From: Bacteroidota bacterium
Lineage (GTDB): Bacteria; Bacteroidota; Bacteroidia; Chitinophagales; Chitinophagaceae
Reading direction: 5' to 3'
Length of the DNA stretch: 42,438 nt
Assembly: GCA_023429825.1 (NCBI GenBank)
Contig: JAEZDC010000069.1
Coordinates: forward strand, 1 to 42,438
Numbering within the stretch: the first letter of the stretch is position 1; each line of letters opens with the position of its first letter. Of the stretch, positions 1-8,316 are shown one piece after another. A program made the translations under genes and the position numbers. Below the pieces are notes generated by a model. The model did no database searches. It saw only the letters and a program-made list of their open reading frames with translations, and had not been told where the DNA came from.

Positions 1-540
1 ACCTTGCGAGAAAATTAAATTCTGGGTGACGTTCCAGCCAAGATGAATGGCACACGGCACATATAGCGACATCGTTCTGCTATATCCAAATGCGTACACC
101 AGGCCCATCGTACCGGTAATAAGAAAAGTGAACAGCATTTGCATAGGATTGCCGATCACTCCAAAAGAGAACCAGTGATAAATTCCAAAGGCGACAGCAG
201 AAATGACTATCGCCTTTTTGATACCTAACCTCTTAATAAGAATGTAAAAAAGAACACCACGGAATATCAGTTCTTCAAACAGCACTGATTTAATATTCCA
301 CCATACTCCCTCTGTTACCAGTGCAAACGTGAGCTTCGGATTTACTTTCCATCTCAGGTCTGAAAAATACATCTTCAGTAAGAATCCACTGGCACAGCAT
401 AACGCCGTTACTAGGAAGAAAAAAAGAAGATCAATCAATCGCCTTTTAGTAGGTGCAAAGCCCAGCACCCGCAGATCATTTCTTTCATACAGCCAAATGA
501 TCAACCATGATATAGCCAGCTGTACAACGATCCCTGCCAT
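1..540 (-). CDS. CPBP-family intramembrane metalloprotease, partial (C-terminus outside window)
   Basis: The minus-strand frame is open from an ATG at 540 to the window edge (180 codons, no stop), so the C-terminus is missing. An in-frame TGA just upstream supports this start. The translation is hydrophobic, with several membrane segments. It contains FEELIFRG, the EExxxR motif of CPBP (CAAX protease/bacteriocin-processing, Abi) proteases, then FGIYHW and HLGWN, the two later histidine motifs whose residues help bind zinc in this family. It should be an inner-membrane protease-like protein. The substrate is unknown, since CPBP members act in prenyl-protein processing, bacteriocin self-immunity or unknown roles. 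The gene starts 52 bp downstream of the AHSA1 gene stop on the same strand and may be co-transcribed with it. The family call is firm; the function is not. Confidence 0.85.
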   Translation of the reverse strand, partial: MAGIVVQLAISWLIIWLYERNDLRVLGFAPTKRRLIDLLFFFLVTALCCASGFLLKMYFSDLRWKVNPKLTFALVTEGVWWNIKSVLFEELIFRGVLFYILIKRLGIKKAIVISAVAFGIYHWFSFGVIGNPMQMLFTFLITGTMGLVYAFGYSRTMSLYVPCAIHLGWNVTQNLIFSQG

Positions 541-592
541 TGATGATTCTTTGTATCAAACTAAAGCAAAAGTTTTCATTAACCAATCTTCA

Positions 593-1039
593 TCACGCGT
601 CCGGGATATTCGGCTCAACCAGCTTCGCCAGTTTTTCTAAAGATTCCTGCCAGCCCAGGTAGCACATCTCAGCAGGTATCGCATCCGGAATACCTTCCTG
701 CGTGATCCTTATTTCTGTGCCTACAGAAACTTTATTGAGCGATACAGTGGTAACCATCTCTCCCGGTAAATTAGGATCGTCAAAACGATCTGTATACTTC
801 AACAACTCGTTTGGCTTTATCTCTACATACTTCCCCCCAAATGAATGAGTGTTACCTGTAGAGAAGTTCATGAATGAAGCCTTGTATGATCCGCCCACCT
901 CAGCTTTCATTTCATGTACGGTGCAAACAAAACCATATGGTGGTATCCACGAAGCCAAAGCTGCGGGGTTAGTGAATGCACGGAAGACTTTTTCAGGTGA
1001 TGCTTTTAAAACTCTGTGGAATGAAACGTTATTAGCCAT
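593..1039 (-). CDS. SRPBCC / AHSA1-like domain protein
   Basis: A 148-residue cytosolic protein of the START/Bet v1-like fold, AHSA1 (activator of Hsp90 ATPase homologue 1-like) group. Signs are the N-terminal pattern SFHRVLKASPEKVFRAFTNP, then ALASWIPP, the central GGSY and GGKYVEI strands, and a C-terminal helix with GWQESLEKLAKLVEP, which is typical of the family. These proteins bind hydrophobic ligands, and most bacterial members have no known substrate. I chose the ATG at 1039 because homologues begin just before the VxHRVLKAxPExVF strand. The same frame extends to an ATG at 1099, but a TAnnTTTG-like element lies between the two starts. The gene may head a two-gene unit with the CPBP protease. 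Confidence 0.85.
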   Translation of the reverse strand: MANNVSFHRVLKASPEKVFRAFTNPAALASWIPPYGFVCTVHEMKAEVGGSYKASFMNFSTGNTHSFGGKYVEIKPNELLKYTDRFDDPNLPGEMVTTVSLNKVSVGTEIRITQEGIPDAIPAEMCYLGWQESLEKLAKLVEPNIPDA

Positions 1040-1431
1040 AACATATATTTTTTGTGAGTAATAAACTTTAACAACACAAAGATGAAAGTAAAGTTTCATT
1101 CACACCGAGGTGCCATACGGCATTCTAAAGGGGCATTTACGACTATCTAAAAAAAGCCTTGCAGTATTCAACTACAGGAATACGATCATATGCACCACTC
1201 TCAGCAGTTAAATAGATTGATTTCTTTTAGCATAATGGGTTATGTGCATCTATATCGCCTGACTCACTTTATAATATTCGCTATATAGGTTGCAGCAACT
1301 ACTGTAAGCTCCATATTGTGATTAGCTTGCCCGTAGAAAGCCATCTGCAATTTATGTATAGATCAATCTGATCATTAACACCAGGCTGCACAATACATTG
1401 GTAAGGCAGGAAATATGATCGATATTCGGTT
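1040..1431. other. Intergenic stretch without a gene
   Basis: About 390 bp between two minus-strand genes. Apart from the -7-like element at 1077-1084 I see no supported ORF, RNA gene, terminator hairpin or repeat. The only ATG-initiated frames are under 30 codons. Confidence 0.6.
1077..1084 (-). promoter_or_regulatory. Possible -7 element of the AHSA1 gene
   Basis: On the minus strand this reads CATCTTTG, one mismatch from the Bacteroidota -7 consensus TAnnTTTG, about 37 bp upstream of the chosen ATG. I do not see a convincing -33 element. If real, it excludes the upstream in-frame ATG at 1099 as the start. Confidence 0.3.
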
Positions 1432-1950
1432 TCATGATTGAGATGTGCTATCAAATACGTAGCGGTATTTCTTAAGTAGGTTGAATGTAATCATCACATG
1501 AATAAATAGCATTGCAAAAATCACCATGAAAACATACATCATCGTTTTCATCATTTTCATTAATGTTTCTTTAGATATCCCCTGAGGATTACCCTGGATT
1601 TGCAGGCTTTTATCTAAAGCCTCACCCATTAATGATGGATTTGTTGAAACTAAAACTGCTTGTAATAAACCAAGGATCGAAAATATGATGGTCACTATCG
1701 CATTTACTTTTATCCAGTCCTTCAATCCTGGTTTACACGGTTGTGCTCTTAAAATACCATTGTTAAGAAACCGTAGGCTGGAGAATATATATATAGCTAC
1801 ACAAGCGAGCACAAATACAGGTAGAAGCATTGGCGGATTTCCAAGCGCTGGCAATAACATTATTACAGCTCCTAATACAAAGAAAATGGCTACAGGTAGC
1901 AATGCTATACTCAGAAAACGATAGAATGTATGTTTACGCATAGCCGGCAA
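1432..1950 (-). CDS. Small multi-pass membrane protein, unknown function
   Basis: A 172-residue protein I cannot assign to a family. It has four likely membrane segments: residues about 10-34, 40-58, 83-105 and 136-158. The C-terminus (NLLKKYRYVFDS) is charged and probably cytosolic. Between segments 3 and 4 lies a polar, Met-rich stretch (SLQIQGNPQGISKETLMKMM). The start MPAMRKHTFY could also be the Met at residue 4, which places the positive charges next to the first segment. It is a single gene, divergent from the TonB receptor at 2121. Nothing in the context indicates its job. Confidence 0.7.
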   Translation of the reverse strand: MPAMRKHTFYRFLSIALLPVAIFFVLGAVIMLLPALGNPPMLLPVFVLACVAIYIFSSLRFLNNGILRAQPCKPGLKDWIKVNAIVTIIFSILGLLQAVLVSTNPSLMGEALDKSLQIQGNPQGISKETLMKMMKTMMYVFMVIFAMLFIHVMITFNLLKKYRYVFDSTSQS

Positions 1951-2120
1951 ATTTAGTTGTTTAGGTTTCTCATTTTTGAAATGGTTAATTCAAATAATCT
2001 GCATATGCAATACATTTAAATTCAGCCGAATATCGTTTTTCCTTTTTGCGTAATCCGCTTTTCCCGATGCGGCATTATCATCAATTCGATTCTGCTTCTC
2101 TTTGCTAAAAGTTTGAGATC

Positions 2121-4565
2121 GTGAAAAAATTGGCACTACTAACCTTACTAGCAATCAGTATAGAAGCTTACGCACAAAAAGACATCGCAGTTTTAAATCG
2201 CTTATCTGTAGCTCCAGTTGAAACGGGTGGAGCAGTTATTTCAGGGATTATTACTACAACAGATAATCATCCTGCATCATTTGTTACTATTTCAGTTAAA
2301 GGAATGAACAGGTTTACTACTTCTGATGAAAATGGATTTTTCAGTTTAAGGAATTTAAAAGAGGGCACTTATGTTCTTGAAATATCTATGATCGGGTTAC
2401 ACCCGCAGGAAAAAACGATAGAAGTTAAGAAAGATGGGGTGATGAACATCAGCATCTCGTTGAGTGAAGATGTAAAAAAGCTTGCAGAAATTATTATCAT
2501 CACCGGAAGAAGATTAAACAGCCGTACTGTAGAGATCGGTAAGATCAACATCAACCCAATGGATCTTCCACAAGCTCTCACGGTAATTGGCCAGGGATTT
2601 ATCCGTGAACAACAAGCTTTGCGTTTGAGTGATATTATTAAAAATGTTAACGGTGTTTATCTTACTACAACAAGAGGGAATGTTCAGGAAAGTTTTGCGG
2701 CGAGGGGTTATAGTTTTGGTAGTACTAATATGTTTAAGAATGGTGCAAGGATCAATTCCGGTTCGATGCCCGAAATGAGTTCATTGGAAAAAGTAGAAGT
2801 ATTAAAAGGAAGCTCTGCGATATTGTTCGGGCAGGTAGCTCCTGGGGGAATAGTGAATATGGTAACTAAGCAGCCTAAGTTTAAGTTCGGAGGCGAGATT
2901 TCATTCAGAACCGGCAGCTTTGATCTATATAAACCTGCTTTTGATATCTATGGCCCGGCTACAAAAAATATTGCATACCGGGTAAACGGAACATTTGAAA
3001 GGGCAAACAGCTTCAGGAATAATATTTCTTCTCAACGTTATTATGTAAACCCTTCATTATTATTCAAACTTGGAAGCAACACAGAATTAGTGATCGAAGC
3101 CGATTATTTAAACCACGAGTTTACTCCTGATTTTGGTATAGGTAGTTTAGGCAATACCAAAATACCTGATGTACCGCGCAATCGTTTTATGGGAACTTCA
3201 TGGCAGTATAATACAACACAGCAATCAACTGCCACAGCTACAGTAAAACATGATTTTAATGTAGATTGGAAGCTCAACAGCTCATTGTCTTATCAATATT
3301 ACACACGGGATTATTATGGCGTTGAAAGAATACAAGCTGCTGCCAACGGCGATTGGACAAGACCTCTGGGAAAAATTCTTACTTACGAAAATTATTATAC
3401 AGGACAGATCAACCTGATCGGAAAATTCATGACCGGTAAAATAAGTCATGACCTTTTAACCGGAATTGATGCAGACAGAACGATCACTTTAAATAACGAT
3501 TTTAGTTTCCCCGCCGTAGTCGGCCTTCCTGCCGGAGGCTATGATAAGATCAATATTCTTGATCCATCGAAATATGTACAACGTACTGATATGCCTATTG
3601 CAACGAATGTCAGGAAAAGAGAGATTCCTGTTAACAGGTTCGGTGCTTATGTGCAGGATCTTATCAAAATCACTCCTAAGCTCAACGTTCTTGCAGGCAT
3701 AAGATGGTCGCATGTCGCGGCAATCGGTATTGATTCAATTAATGTCTTAACCGGTGTGAAGACTAAAGGAAAAGACAAATTTGATAAAGCTTTCTCTCCA
3801 CGGTTTGGGATTGTTTACAAGCCATATAATACAACTTCTTTGTTTGCCAGTTATTCAAATTCATTTGTCGTAAATACAGGTCAGGATGTGAACGGCAACC
3901 AGCTTGATCCATCTATAATCGATCAATATGAAATTGGTATAAAGAATGAATTTTGGAATGGTTTGCTTTCTGCTAATATTACAGTTTATAGGATCAGGAA
4001 TAGTAACCTGGCTCAAACAGCGCCTTTTTTAAGCGATGGAGTAACCCCTAATAACAATACAAGTATAAAGGCATTAATGGGGCAAACACTTAGCGATGGT
4101 GTAGAGGTTGATCTTTCAAGCCATCCGCTAAAGGGGTTAGAAATCACAGCAGGCTATAGTTACAATTATGCCAGGTATATGAAAGCTCCTGTTAGCACCG
4201 GAAGTAATAAAGCCGGAGAGCGCTTGGTTAATAATCCAAATCATACAGCTAATACCACGGTGTTTTATACATTCCACAATAAAGGATGGAAAGGACTAAA
4301 AGTTGGTGCTTCAGTATTTTATATTGGCGATAGATTTGGCGGATGGAATAATACGGTAAATCAATCCCAGAATTATTCAAGACTGATCTTTGTAAATGGC
4401 TATACAACTATAGATGTATCTGCAGGATATACTTATAAAAAGATGTCATTGTTAGCTAAAGTTTCGAATTTGACTAATACACTTAATTATAGTGTGCATG
4501 AGAATTATAGCGTTAATCCGATTTCTCCAACACAGTTTATTGCGACGATATCTTATAAATTTTAA
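2121..4565 (+). CDS. TonB-dependent siderophore receptor (carboxypeptidase-like N-terminal domain)
   Basis: An 814-residue outer-membrane receptor that should import an iron-siderophore using TonB-ExbBD energy. The start is GTG: the encoded signal peptide (KKLALLTLLAISIEAYAQ) begins exactly there and no ATG is suitably placed. Residues about 38-110 form a carboxypeptidase-regulatory-like beta domain (ISGIITTTDNHPASFVTI; GTYVLEISMIG), followed by a possible TonB box (LAEIIIITGRR). The plug spans about 145-255, with RLSDIIKNVNGVYL, MSSLEKVEVLKGSSAILFG and PGGIVNMVTKQP, the hallmarks of the FhuA/FoxA siderophore subfamily. The barrel ends in the usual aromatic C-terminus (TISYKF). A terminator and the PepSY gene follow. 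The ligand cannot be told from sequence, and a hydroxamate-type siderophore is only a guess from subfamily resemblance. Confidence 0.93.
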   Translation: MKKLALLTLLAISIEAYAQKDIAVLNRLSVAPVETGGAVISGIITTTDNHPASFVTISVKGMNRFTTSDENGFFSLRNLKEGTYVLEISMIGLHPQEKTIEVKKDGVMNISISLSEDVKKLAEIIIITGRRLNSRTVEIGKININPMDLPQALTVIGQGFIREQQALRLSDIIKNVNGVYLTTTRGNVQESFAARGYSFGSTNMFKNGARINSGSMPEMSSLEKVEVLKGSSAILFGQVAPGGIVNMVTKQPKFKFGGEISFRTGSFDLYKPAFDIYGPATKNIAYRVNGTFERANSFRNNISSQRYYVNPSLLFKLGSNTELVIEADYLNHEFTPDFGIGSLGNTKIPDVPRNRFMGTSWQYNTTQQSTATATVKHDFNVDWKLNSSLSYQYYTRDYYGVERIQAAANGDWTRPLGKILTYENYYTGQINLIGKFMTGKISHDLLTGIDADRTITLNNDFSFPAVVGLPAGGYDKINILDPSKYVQRTDMPIATNVRKREIPVNRFGAYVQDLIKITPKLNVLAGIRWSHVAAIGIDSINVLTGVKTKGKDKFDKAFSPRFGIVYKPYNTTSLFASYSNSFVVNTGQDVNGNQLDPSIIDQYEIGIKNEFWNGLLSANITVYRIRNSNLAQTAPFLSDGVTPNNNTSIKALMGQTLSDGVEVDLSSHPLKGLEITAGYSYNYARYMKAPVSTGSNKAGERLVNNPNHTANTTVFYTFHNKGWKGLKVGASVFYIGDRFGGWNNTVNQSQNYSRLIFVNGYTTIDVSAGYTYKKMSLLAKVSNLTNTLNYSVHENYSVNPISPTQFIATISYKF

Positions 4566-4576
4566 TTAAAGCTTGT

Positions 4577-4613
4577 AAAAGAGGCAGAACAGGAACGTTT
4601 TGCCTCTTTTTTT
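4577..4613 (+). terminator. Rho-independent terminator or attenuator after the siderophore receptor
   Basis: A perfect 10-bp stem (AAAAGAGGCA at 4577-4586 pairing with TGCCTCTTTT at 4601-4610), a 14-nt loop and a T-run to 4613. It lies 12 bp after the receptor stop and 21 bp before the PepSY gene, so it may attenuate rather than fully separate the two genes. Confidence 0.85.
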
Positions 4614-4633
4614 GCAACTCAATTTCTGCACCA

Positions 4634-5833
4634 ATGAAAATTTTTTTCCGACGAATACACTTATACTTAGGTCTCGCTGCAGGATTGGTGATATTGATAT
4701 GTTGCCTCACAGGGGCAATTCTGGTTTTTGAGAAAGACCTGCAAATGATGCTCAATAAGAAAAGGTATTTTGTTGAAGCAGGAACTAACAAACTTCCAAT
4801 TGAGGCTTTGGTGAAGCAAGTAAAAGATAGCTTTCCAAATGCCAAAATCAATGCAGTAAAGGTGTACGAAGATGCTACCCGGTCAGTTGAAGTGAATGCT
4901 AGTGTTTCCGCAAAAAAGAGTGAACAAAAGGAGGCGTCAAAAGCTGAAACTCCAAAGCAAGGATCCGCTGAAAAGAAGTCTGGGGCTGTACCACGTCAGC
5001 CGGGGTTTACTTTTTTTGTAAATCCTTACACGGGTGAAGTACTTGAAAAATACAGTTACCGCGAAACCTGGTTCTATATTGTATTCGCTTTGCATCGTTG
5101 GTTATTAGGAGGTGAAGGCAGCATAGGCAAATACATAGTAGGCATTTCCACCCTTATGTTTCTTTTTATTCTTATCACAGGTATCATCTTATGGTGGCCC
5201 AAGACAAATAAAATTCTAAAGCAACGTCTGAAAATAAAATGGAATGCGGGTTGGAAAAGGATCAATCATGATCTGCATTTAGTATTTGGTTTTTACAGTG
5301 CTATTTTCCTTTTCATTTTTGCTTTCACAGGATTGGCCTGGAGTTTCGAATGGTTCAATAATGGTATTTATAAAGTGACGAATTCTCCTGTTAAAGCACC
5401 TCTGCCTCCAAAGTCGGTTTACGATTCTTCTGCTAAAAAGATTTCGTTTGATCAGGCACTGGCAATGGCTAAAACGGTGTATACAGATGTTCAATTCTAT
5501 AATATCTCGATGCCAAAAGATTCTATTGAAGCAGTAAGTATTTCTGCTCTTTCTAAAGATCCTGTGCATGAATCAGCAACAGATGCAGTCTATCTCGATC
5601 AATATACTGGTGCGGTTTTAAAAACAATGAAGTATAGTGAACGCAGCTTAGGTGCAAGAGTTCGTTCTACTTTTAAACCGGTGCATACAGGAAGTATTTG
5701 GGGTACACCATCTAAGATCATTGCATTTATTGTCTGCCTCCTCGGTGTAACCTTTCCGATCACTGGAATGATCATGTGGCTCAACCGCACTAAACGCATG
5801 CGGCAAAACCGGAGCGAAGAATACCTGGATTAA
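4634..5833 (+). CDS. PepSY-associated transmembrane (PiuB-like) protein
   Basis: A 399-residue inner-membrane protein of the PepSY_TM/PiuB type, commonly encoded beside siderophore TonB receptors and implicated in reductive iron-siderophore handling. Four membrane regions are visible: residues about 8-32 (after RRIHLYLGLAAG), 150-190 (LHRWLLGGEGSIGKYIVG, ending ILWWPK), 205-240 (INHDLHLVFGFYSAIF) and 350-390 (FKPVHTGSIWG, ending MIMWLNRTKRMR). Histidines at the membrane boundaries (RRIH, LHRW, NHDLH, PVHTG) are the conserved positions of this family and could ligate haem or metal. A Lys/Glu/Ala-rich, low-complexity periplasmic insert at about 92-122 interrupts the first PepSY-like region. The position 68 bp after the receptor supports a shared iron role. 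Confidence 0.88.
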   Translation: MKIFFRRIHLYLGLAAGLVILICCLTGAILVFEKDLQMMLNKKRYFVEAGTNKLPIEALVKQVKDSFPNAKINAVKVYEDATRSVEVNASVSAKKSEQKEASKAETPKQGSAEKKSGAVPRQPGFTFFVNPYTGEVLEKYSYRETWFYIVFALHRWLLGGEGSIGKYIVGISTLMFLFILITGIILWWPKTNKILKQRLKIKWNAGWKRINHDLHLVFGFYSAIFLFIFAFTGLAWSFEWFNNGIYKVTNSPVKAPLPPKSVYDSSAKKISFDQALAMAKTVYTDVQFYNISMPKDSIEAVSISALSKDPVHESATDAVYLDQYTGAVLKTMKYSERSLGARVRSTFKPVHTGSIWGTPSKIIAFIVCLLGVTFPITGMIMWLNRTKRMRQNRSEEYLD

Positions 5834-5858
5834 TTATTATTCAATTCATTATACATGG

Positions 5859-5882
5859 GGTTCAGATATCTGAACCTTTTTT
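5859..5882 (+). terminator. Rho-independent terminator after the PepSY gene
   Basis: An 18-nt perfect palindrome (GGTTCAGATATCTGAACC) followed directly by six T residues, 26 bp past the PepSY stop codon. In RNA it forms a 7-bp stem with an AUAU loop. It separates the first iron unit from the second TonB receptor. Confidence 0.85.
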
Positions 5883-5938
5883 ATTTCGCATGCCATCAGT
5901 CCTACAATAATAAATTTCACCTTTTTGAAATATATGTT

Positions 5939-5946
5939 TAAGTTTG
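5939..5946 (+). promoter_or_regulatory. Predicted -7 promoter element of the second TonB receptor
   Basis: TAAGTTTG matches the Bacteroidota TAnnTTTG consensus exactly, 30 bp before the ATG at 5977. TTTC at 5915-5918, 20 bp upstream, is one mismatch from a TTTG -33 element. Confidence 0.5.
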
Positions 5947-5956
5947 TCTCAACAAA

Positions 5957-5976
5957 TTTTTAGACTAATCTAAAAA
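5957..5976 (+). promoter_or_regulatory. Palindromic candidate operator abutting the TonB receptor start codon
   Basis: TTTTTAGA-ctaa-TCTAAAAA is a perfect inverted repeat with 8-bp arms, ending at the base before the ATG and lying just downstream of the -7 element. The TTAG...CTAA arrangement resembles operators of DtxR-family (MntR/IdeR-type) metal regulators. That comparison is by eye, and the bound regulator is inferred. Bound protein would block transcription start or early elongation of an iron-uptake gene. Confidence 0.45.
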
Positions 5977-8196
5977 ATGAAAACACGGTTTTTACTTTTG
6001 ACAATTTTGGTAACGTTTGCAGTCCACGGACAGTACATTGTAGAGGGAACCCTTTTAGCCAATGGTAATCCTGTTGCTTCAGCCAGCATTATAGTACATC
6101 CAAAAAAACATTCTGCGATCGCAGATAGCTTAGGGAGATTTTATTTCACGCTTGCAACAGGTAAGTATACGCTGCATATCACTGCTGTAGGTTTTCACTC
6201 CATCAATAAAGAAATATTGGTGAAAGCGGATACAAGTATCAGCATAGATCTCGTTGAACAAGAAAACGATCTGCAGGAAGTGGTGATAACCGGAACCATG
6301 AAAGAAGTAAGTAAATCAGCAAGTCCTGTTCCGGTAGAAGTGTATACGCCAAAGTTTTTCCAGAAATCAGCCCCGGCCAATCTATTCGAAGCGGTGAGCA
6401 TGGTGAATGGCATCAAACCCCAACTAAATTGTAACATCTGTAATACTGGTGATATTCATATAAATGGCATGGAAGGTCCATATACGCAGGTATTGATCGA
6501 TGGAATGCCTATCGTAAGTGGATTGGCAACAGTATATGGTTTGATGGGAATTCCTTTGTCTATGATCGAAAGGATGGAAGTGATCAAAGGACCCGCTGCC
6601 TCGTTATATGGTTCTGAAGCTATGGGAGGAACAATTAACATCATAACTAAACTTCCCAAACGAGCGCCACTGTTTTCAACAGACATCAATTATTCTTCCT
6701 GGAATGAAATGAATTTTGATGCGGGATTTAAAATGAAATGGAAGAAGGCGAGTAGTCTTGTAGGGCTTAACTATTACTATTACGATTCTCCCAAAGACAA
6801 AAACAACGATGGCTTTGCTGATGTAACACTTCAAAAAAGAATATCTCTCTTTAATAAATGGAGCTTCGATCGAAAATCATTGAAACAATTCCAGGCAGGA
6901 GCAAGATTATATTATGAAGATCGTTGGGGCGGGCAAATGAATTGGAACAGATCTTTTCGTGGAGGAGATAGCGTGTATGGAGAAAGTATCTATACCAAAC
7001 GCCTTGAACTATTTGGTACTTATGAAATGCCAACAAAAGAACAGTTCATCCTTAATTGGTCGCTTAACCTGCATGATCAAAATTCTTATTATGGAACTAC
7101 GCCGTACATGGCGCAACAACACATAGGGTTCTTACAATTACACTGGAGTAAACAAATCAGTGCTCAACATAATTTATTAGCAGGAACTGCAGCAAGGTTT
7201 ACTTACTATGATGACAATACAACTGCAACAAAAGAATCGGATCGGATTTTTCTACCGGGTTTATTTGTGCAGGATGAATGGGAATTCAGTACGAATAATA
7301 CATTGCTGACTGGTATAAGAATAGATCATAATAATATCCACGGTTTTGTATTTAGCCCGAGAGTTGCATTAAAACTCCAGCCTGTATATAAGCATACGCT
7401 ACGTATGAGCATGGGAACGGGTTTTAGAGTGGTGAACATCTTCACAGAAGATCATGCAGCATTGACAGGTGCAAGAGATGTGGTGATCGCAGAAGAATTA
7501 AAACCCGAACGTTCGTTCAATTCAATTCTCAACTGGCAATATAATTTCAATTCAAAAAAGTCTACAGGTTTCATAGAGGCGAATTTGTTTTACTCTTATT
7601 ACTTCAACAAGATCATTCCTGATTATGATACTGATCCTAACAAGATCATCTATCAAAACCTGGCCGGTCATGGAATTGGAAGAGGAATAAACCTGAATGC
7701 AGAGTGGAATAAACACCAATCCTATAAATTCAACCTGGGCCTAAGCTTTATGGATGTTTACCAGGTTAGAAACAATAACCTGGGCAAATTAGAAAAACAG
7801 CAACAGGTTCAGGCGCCAAAATGGAGTGGCACTTTCAGTTTAGGGAAAACATTTACTAAGCCCAATCTCGCAATTGACTTTACAGGAAATTGGTATGGGC
7901 CAATGCGGTTACCCATTTTTCCGAATGATTATCGTCCGGGATATTCACCGTGGTTTTGCTTAGCCAATATTCAAGTCACAAAAAAAACATTGAAACGATG
8001 GGAGTTTTATGGCGGGATAAAAAACCTGTTGAATTTTATTCCCTCTGATCCCATCATGCGACCACAGGATCCTTTTGACAAGCATGTAAATGATCCTGTA
8101 AACAATCCTAATGGATATACCTTTGACCCTTCGTACAATTATGCTCCATTACAGGAAAGGAAAGCCTATCTCGGGTTCAGGTATACCATTAAATAG
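5977..8196 (+). CDS. TonB-dependent receptor with CxxC plug motif
   Basis: A 739-residue outer-membrane receptor. Residues 1-18 are a signal peptide (MKTRFLLLTILVTFAVHG). Residues 20-95 form a carboxypeptidase-regulatory-like domain, followed by the probable TonB box DLQEVVITGT (98-107). The plug covers about 115-220 with LIDGMPIVSGLATVYGL and MEVIKGPAASLYGSEAMGG. It carries a Cys pair (NCNIC, C152 and C155) right before GDIHINGMEGPYTQ, a conserved feature of one Bacteroidota receptor subfamily often annotated as CirA/BtuB-like. The barrel ends in GFRYTIK. It is monocistronic, lying between a terminator and ileS, with its own promoter and candidate metal operator. Iron, haem or another metal complex is the likely substrate, and I cannot decide which. 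Confidence 0.92.
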   Translation: MKTRFLLLTILVTFAVHGQYIVEGTLLANGNPVASASIIVHPKKHSAIADSLGRFYFTLATGKYTLHITAVGFHSINKEILVKADTSISIDLVEQENDLQEVVITGTMKEVSKSASPVPVEVYTPKFFQKSAPANLFEAVSMVNGIKPQLNCNICNTGDIHINGMEGPYTQVLIDGMPIVSGLATVYGLMGIPLSMIERMEVIKGPAASLYGSEAMGGTINIITKLPKRAPLFSTDINYSSWNEMNFDAGFKMKWKKASSLVGLNYYYYDSPKDKNNDGFADVTLQKRISLFNKWSFDRKSLKQFQAGARLYYEDRWGGQMNWNRSFRGGDSVYGESIYTKRLELFGTYEMPTKEQFILNWSLNLHDQNSYYGTTPYMAQQHIGFLQLHWSKQISAQHNLLAGTAARFTYYDDNTTATKESDRIFLPGLFVQDEWEFSTNNTLLTGIRIDHNNIHGFVFSPRVALKLQPVYKHTLRMSMGTGFRVVNIFTEDHAALTGARDVVIAEELKPERSFNSILNWQYNFNSKKSTGFIEANLFYSYYFNKIIPDYDTDPNKIIYQNLAGHGIGRGINLNAEWNKHQSYKFNLGLSFMDVYQVRNNNLGKLEKQQQVQAPKWSGTFSLGKTFTKPNLAIDFTGNWYGPMRLPIFPNDYRPGYSPWFCLANIQVTKKTLKRWEFYGGIKNLLNFIPSDPIMRPQDPFDKHVNDPVNNPNGYTFDPSYNYAPLQERKAYLGFRYTIK

Positions 8197-8281
8197 AAAG
8201 CACCTAATTACCAAAGATTTGCATTCTGTAAAAATCCGTTTTTCATCTTACTGCACTGTTCCTTCAACAGTCTGCATTCCT

Positions 8282-8289
8282 TAACTTCG
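8282..8289 (+). promoter_or_regulatory. Possible -7 element of ileS
   Basis: TAACTTCG is one mismatch from TAnnTTTG and lies 27 bp before the ileS ATG. The -33 region is unclear. The 120-bp gap before ileS shows no T-box or terminator. Confidence 0.3.
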
Positions 8290-8316
8290 CAGCCTTTAAA
8301 ATCAACAGGAATAAGG

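Noticed and set aside
8238..8275. T-box or riboswitch in the leader of ileS
   Set aside because: The 120-bp gap has only a 6-bp hairpin (ACTGTT/AACAGT), with no T-box sequence and no terminator-antiterminator pair.
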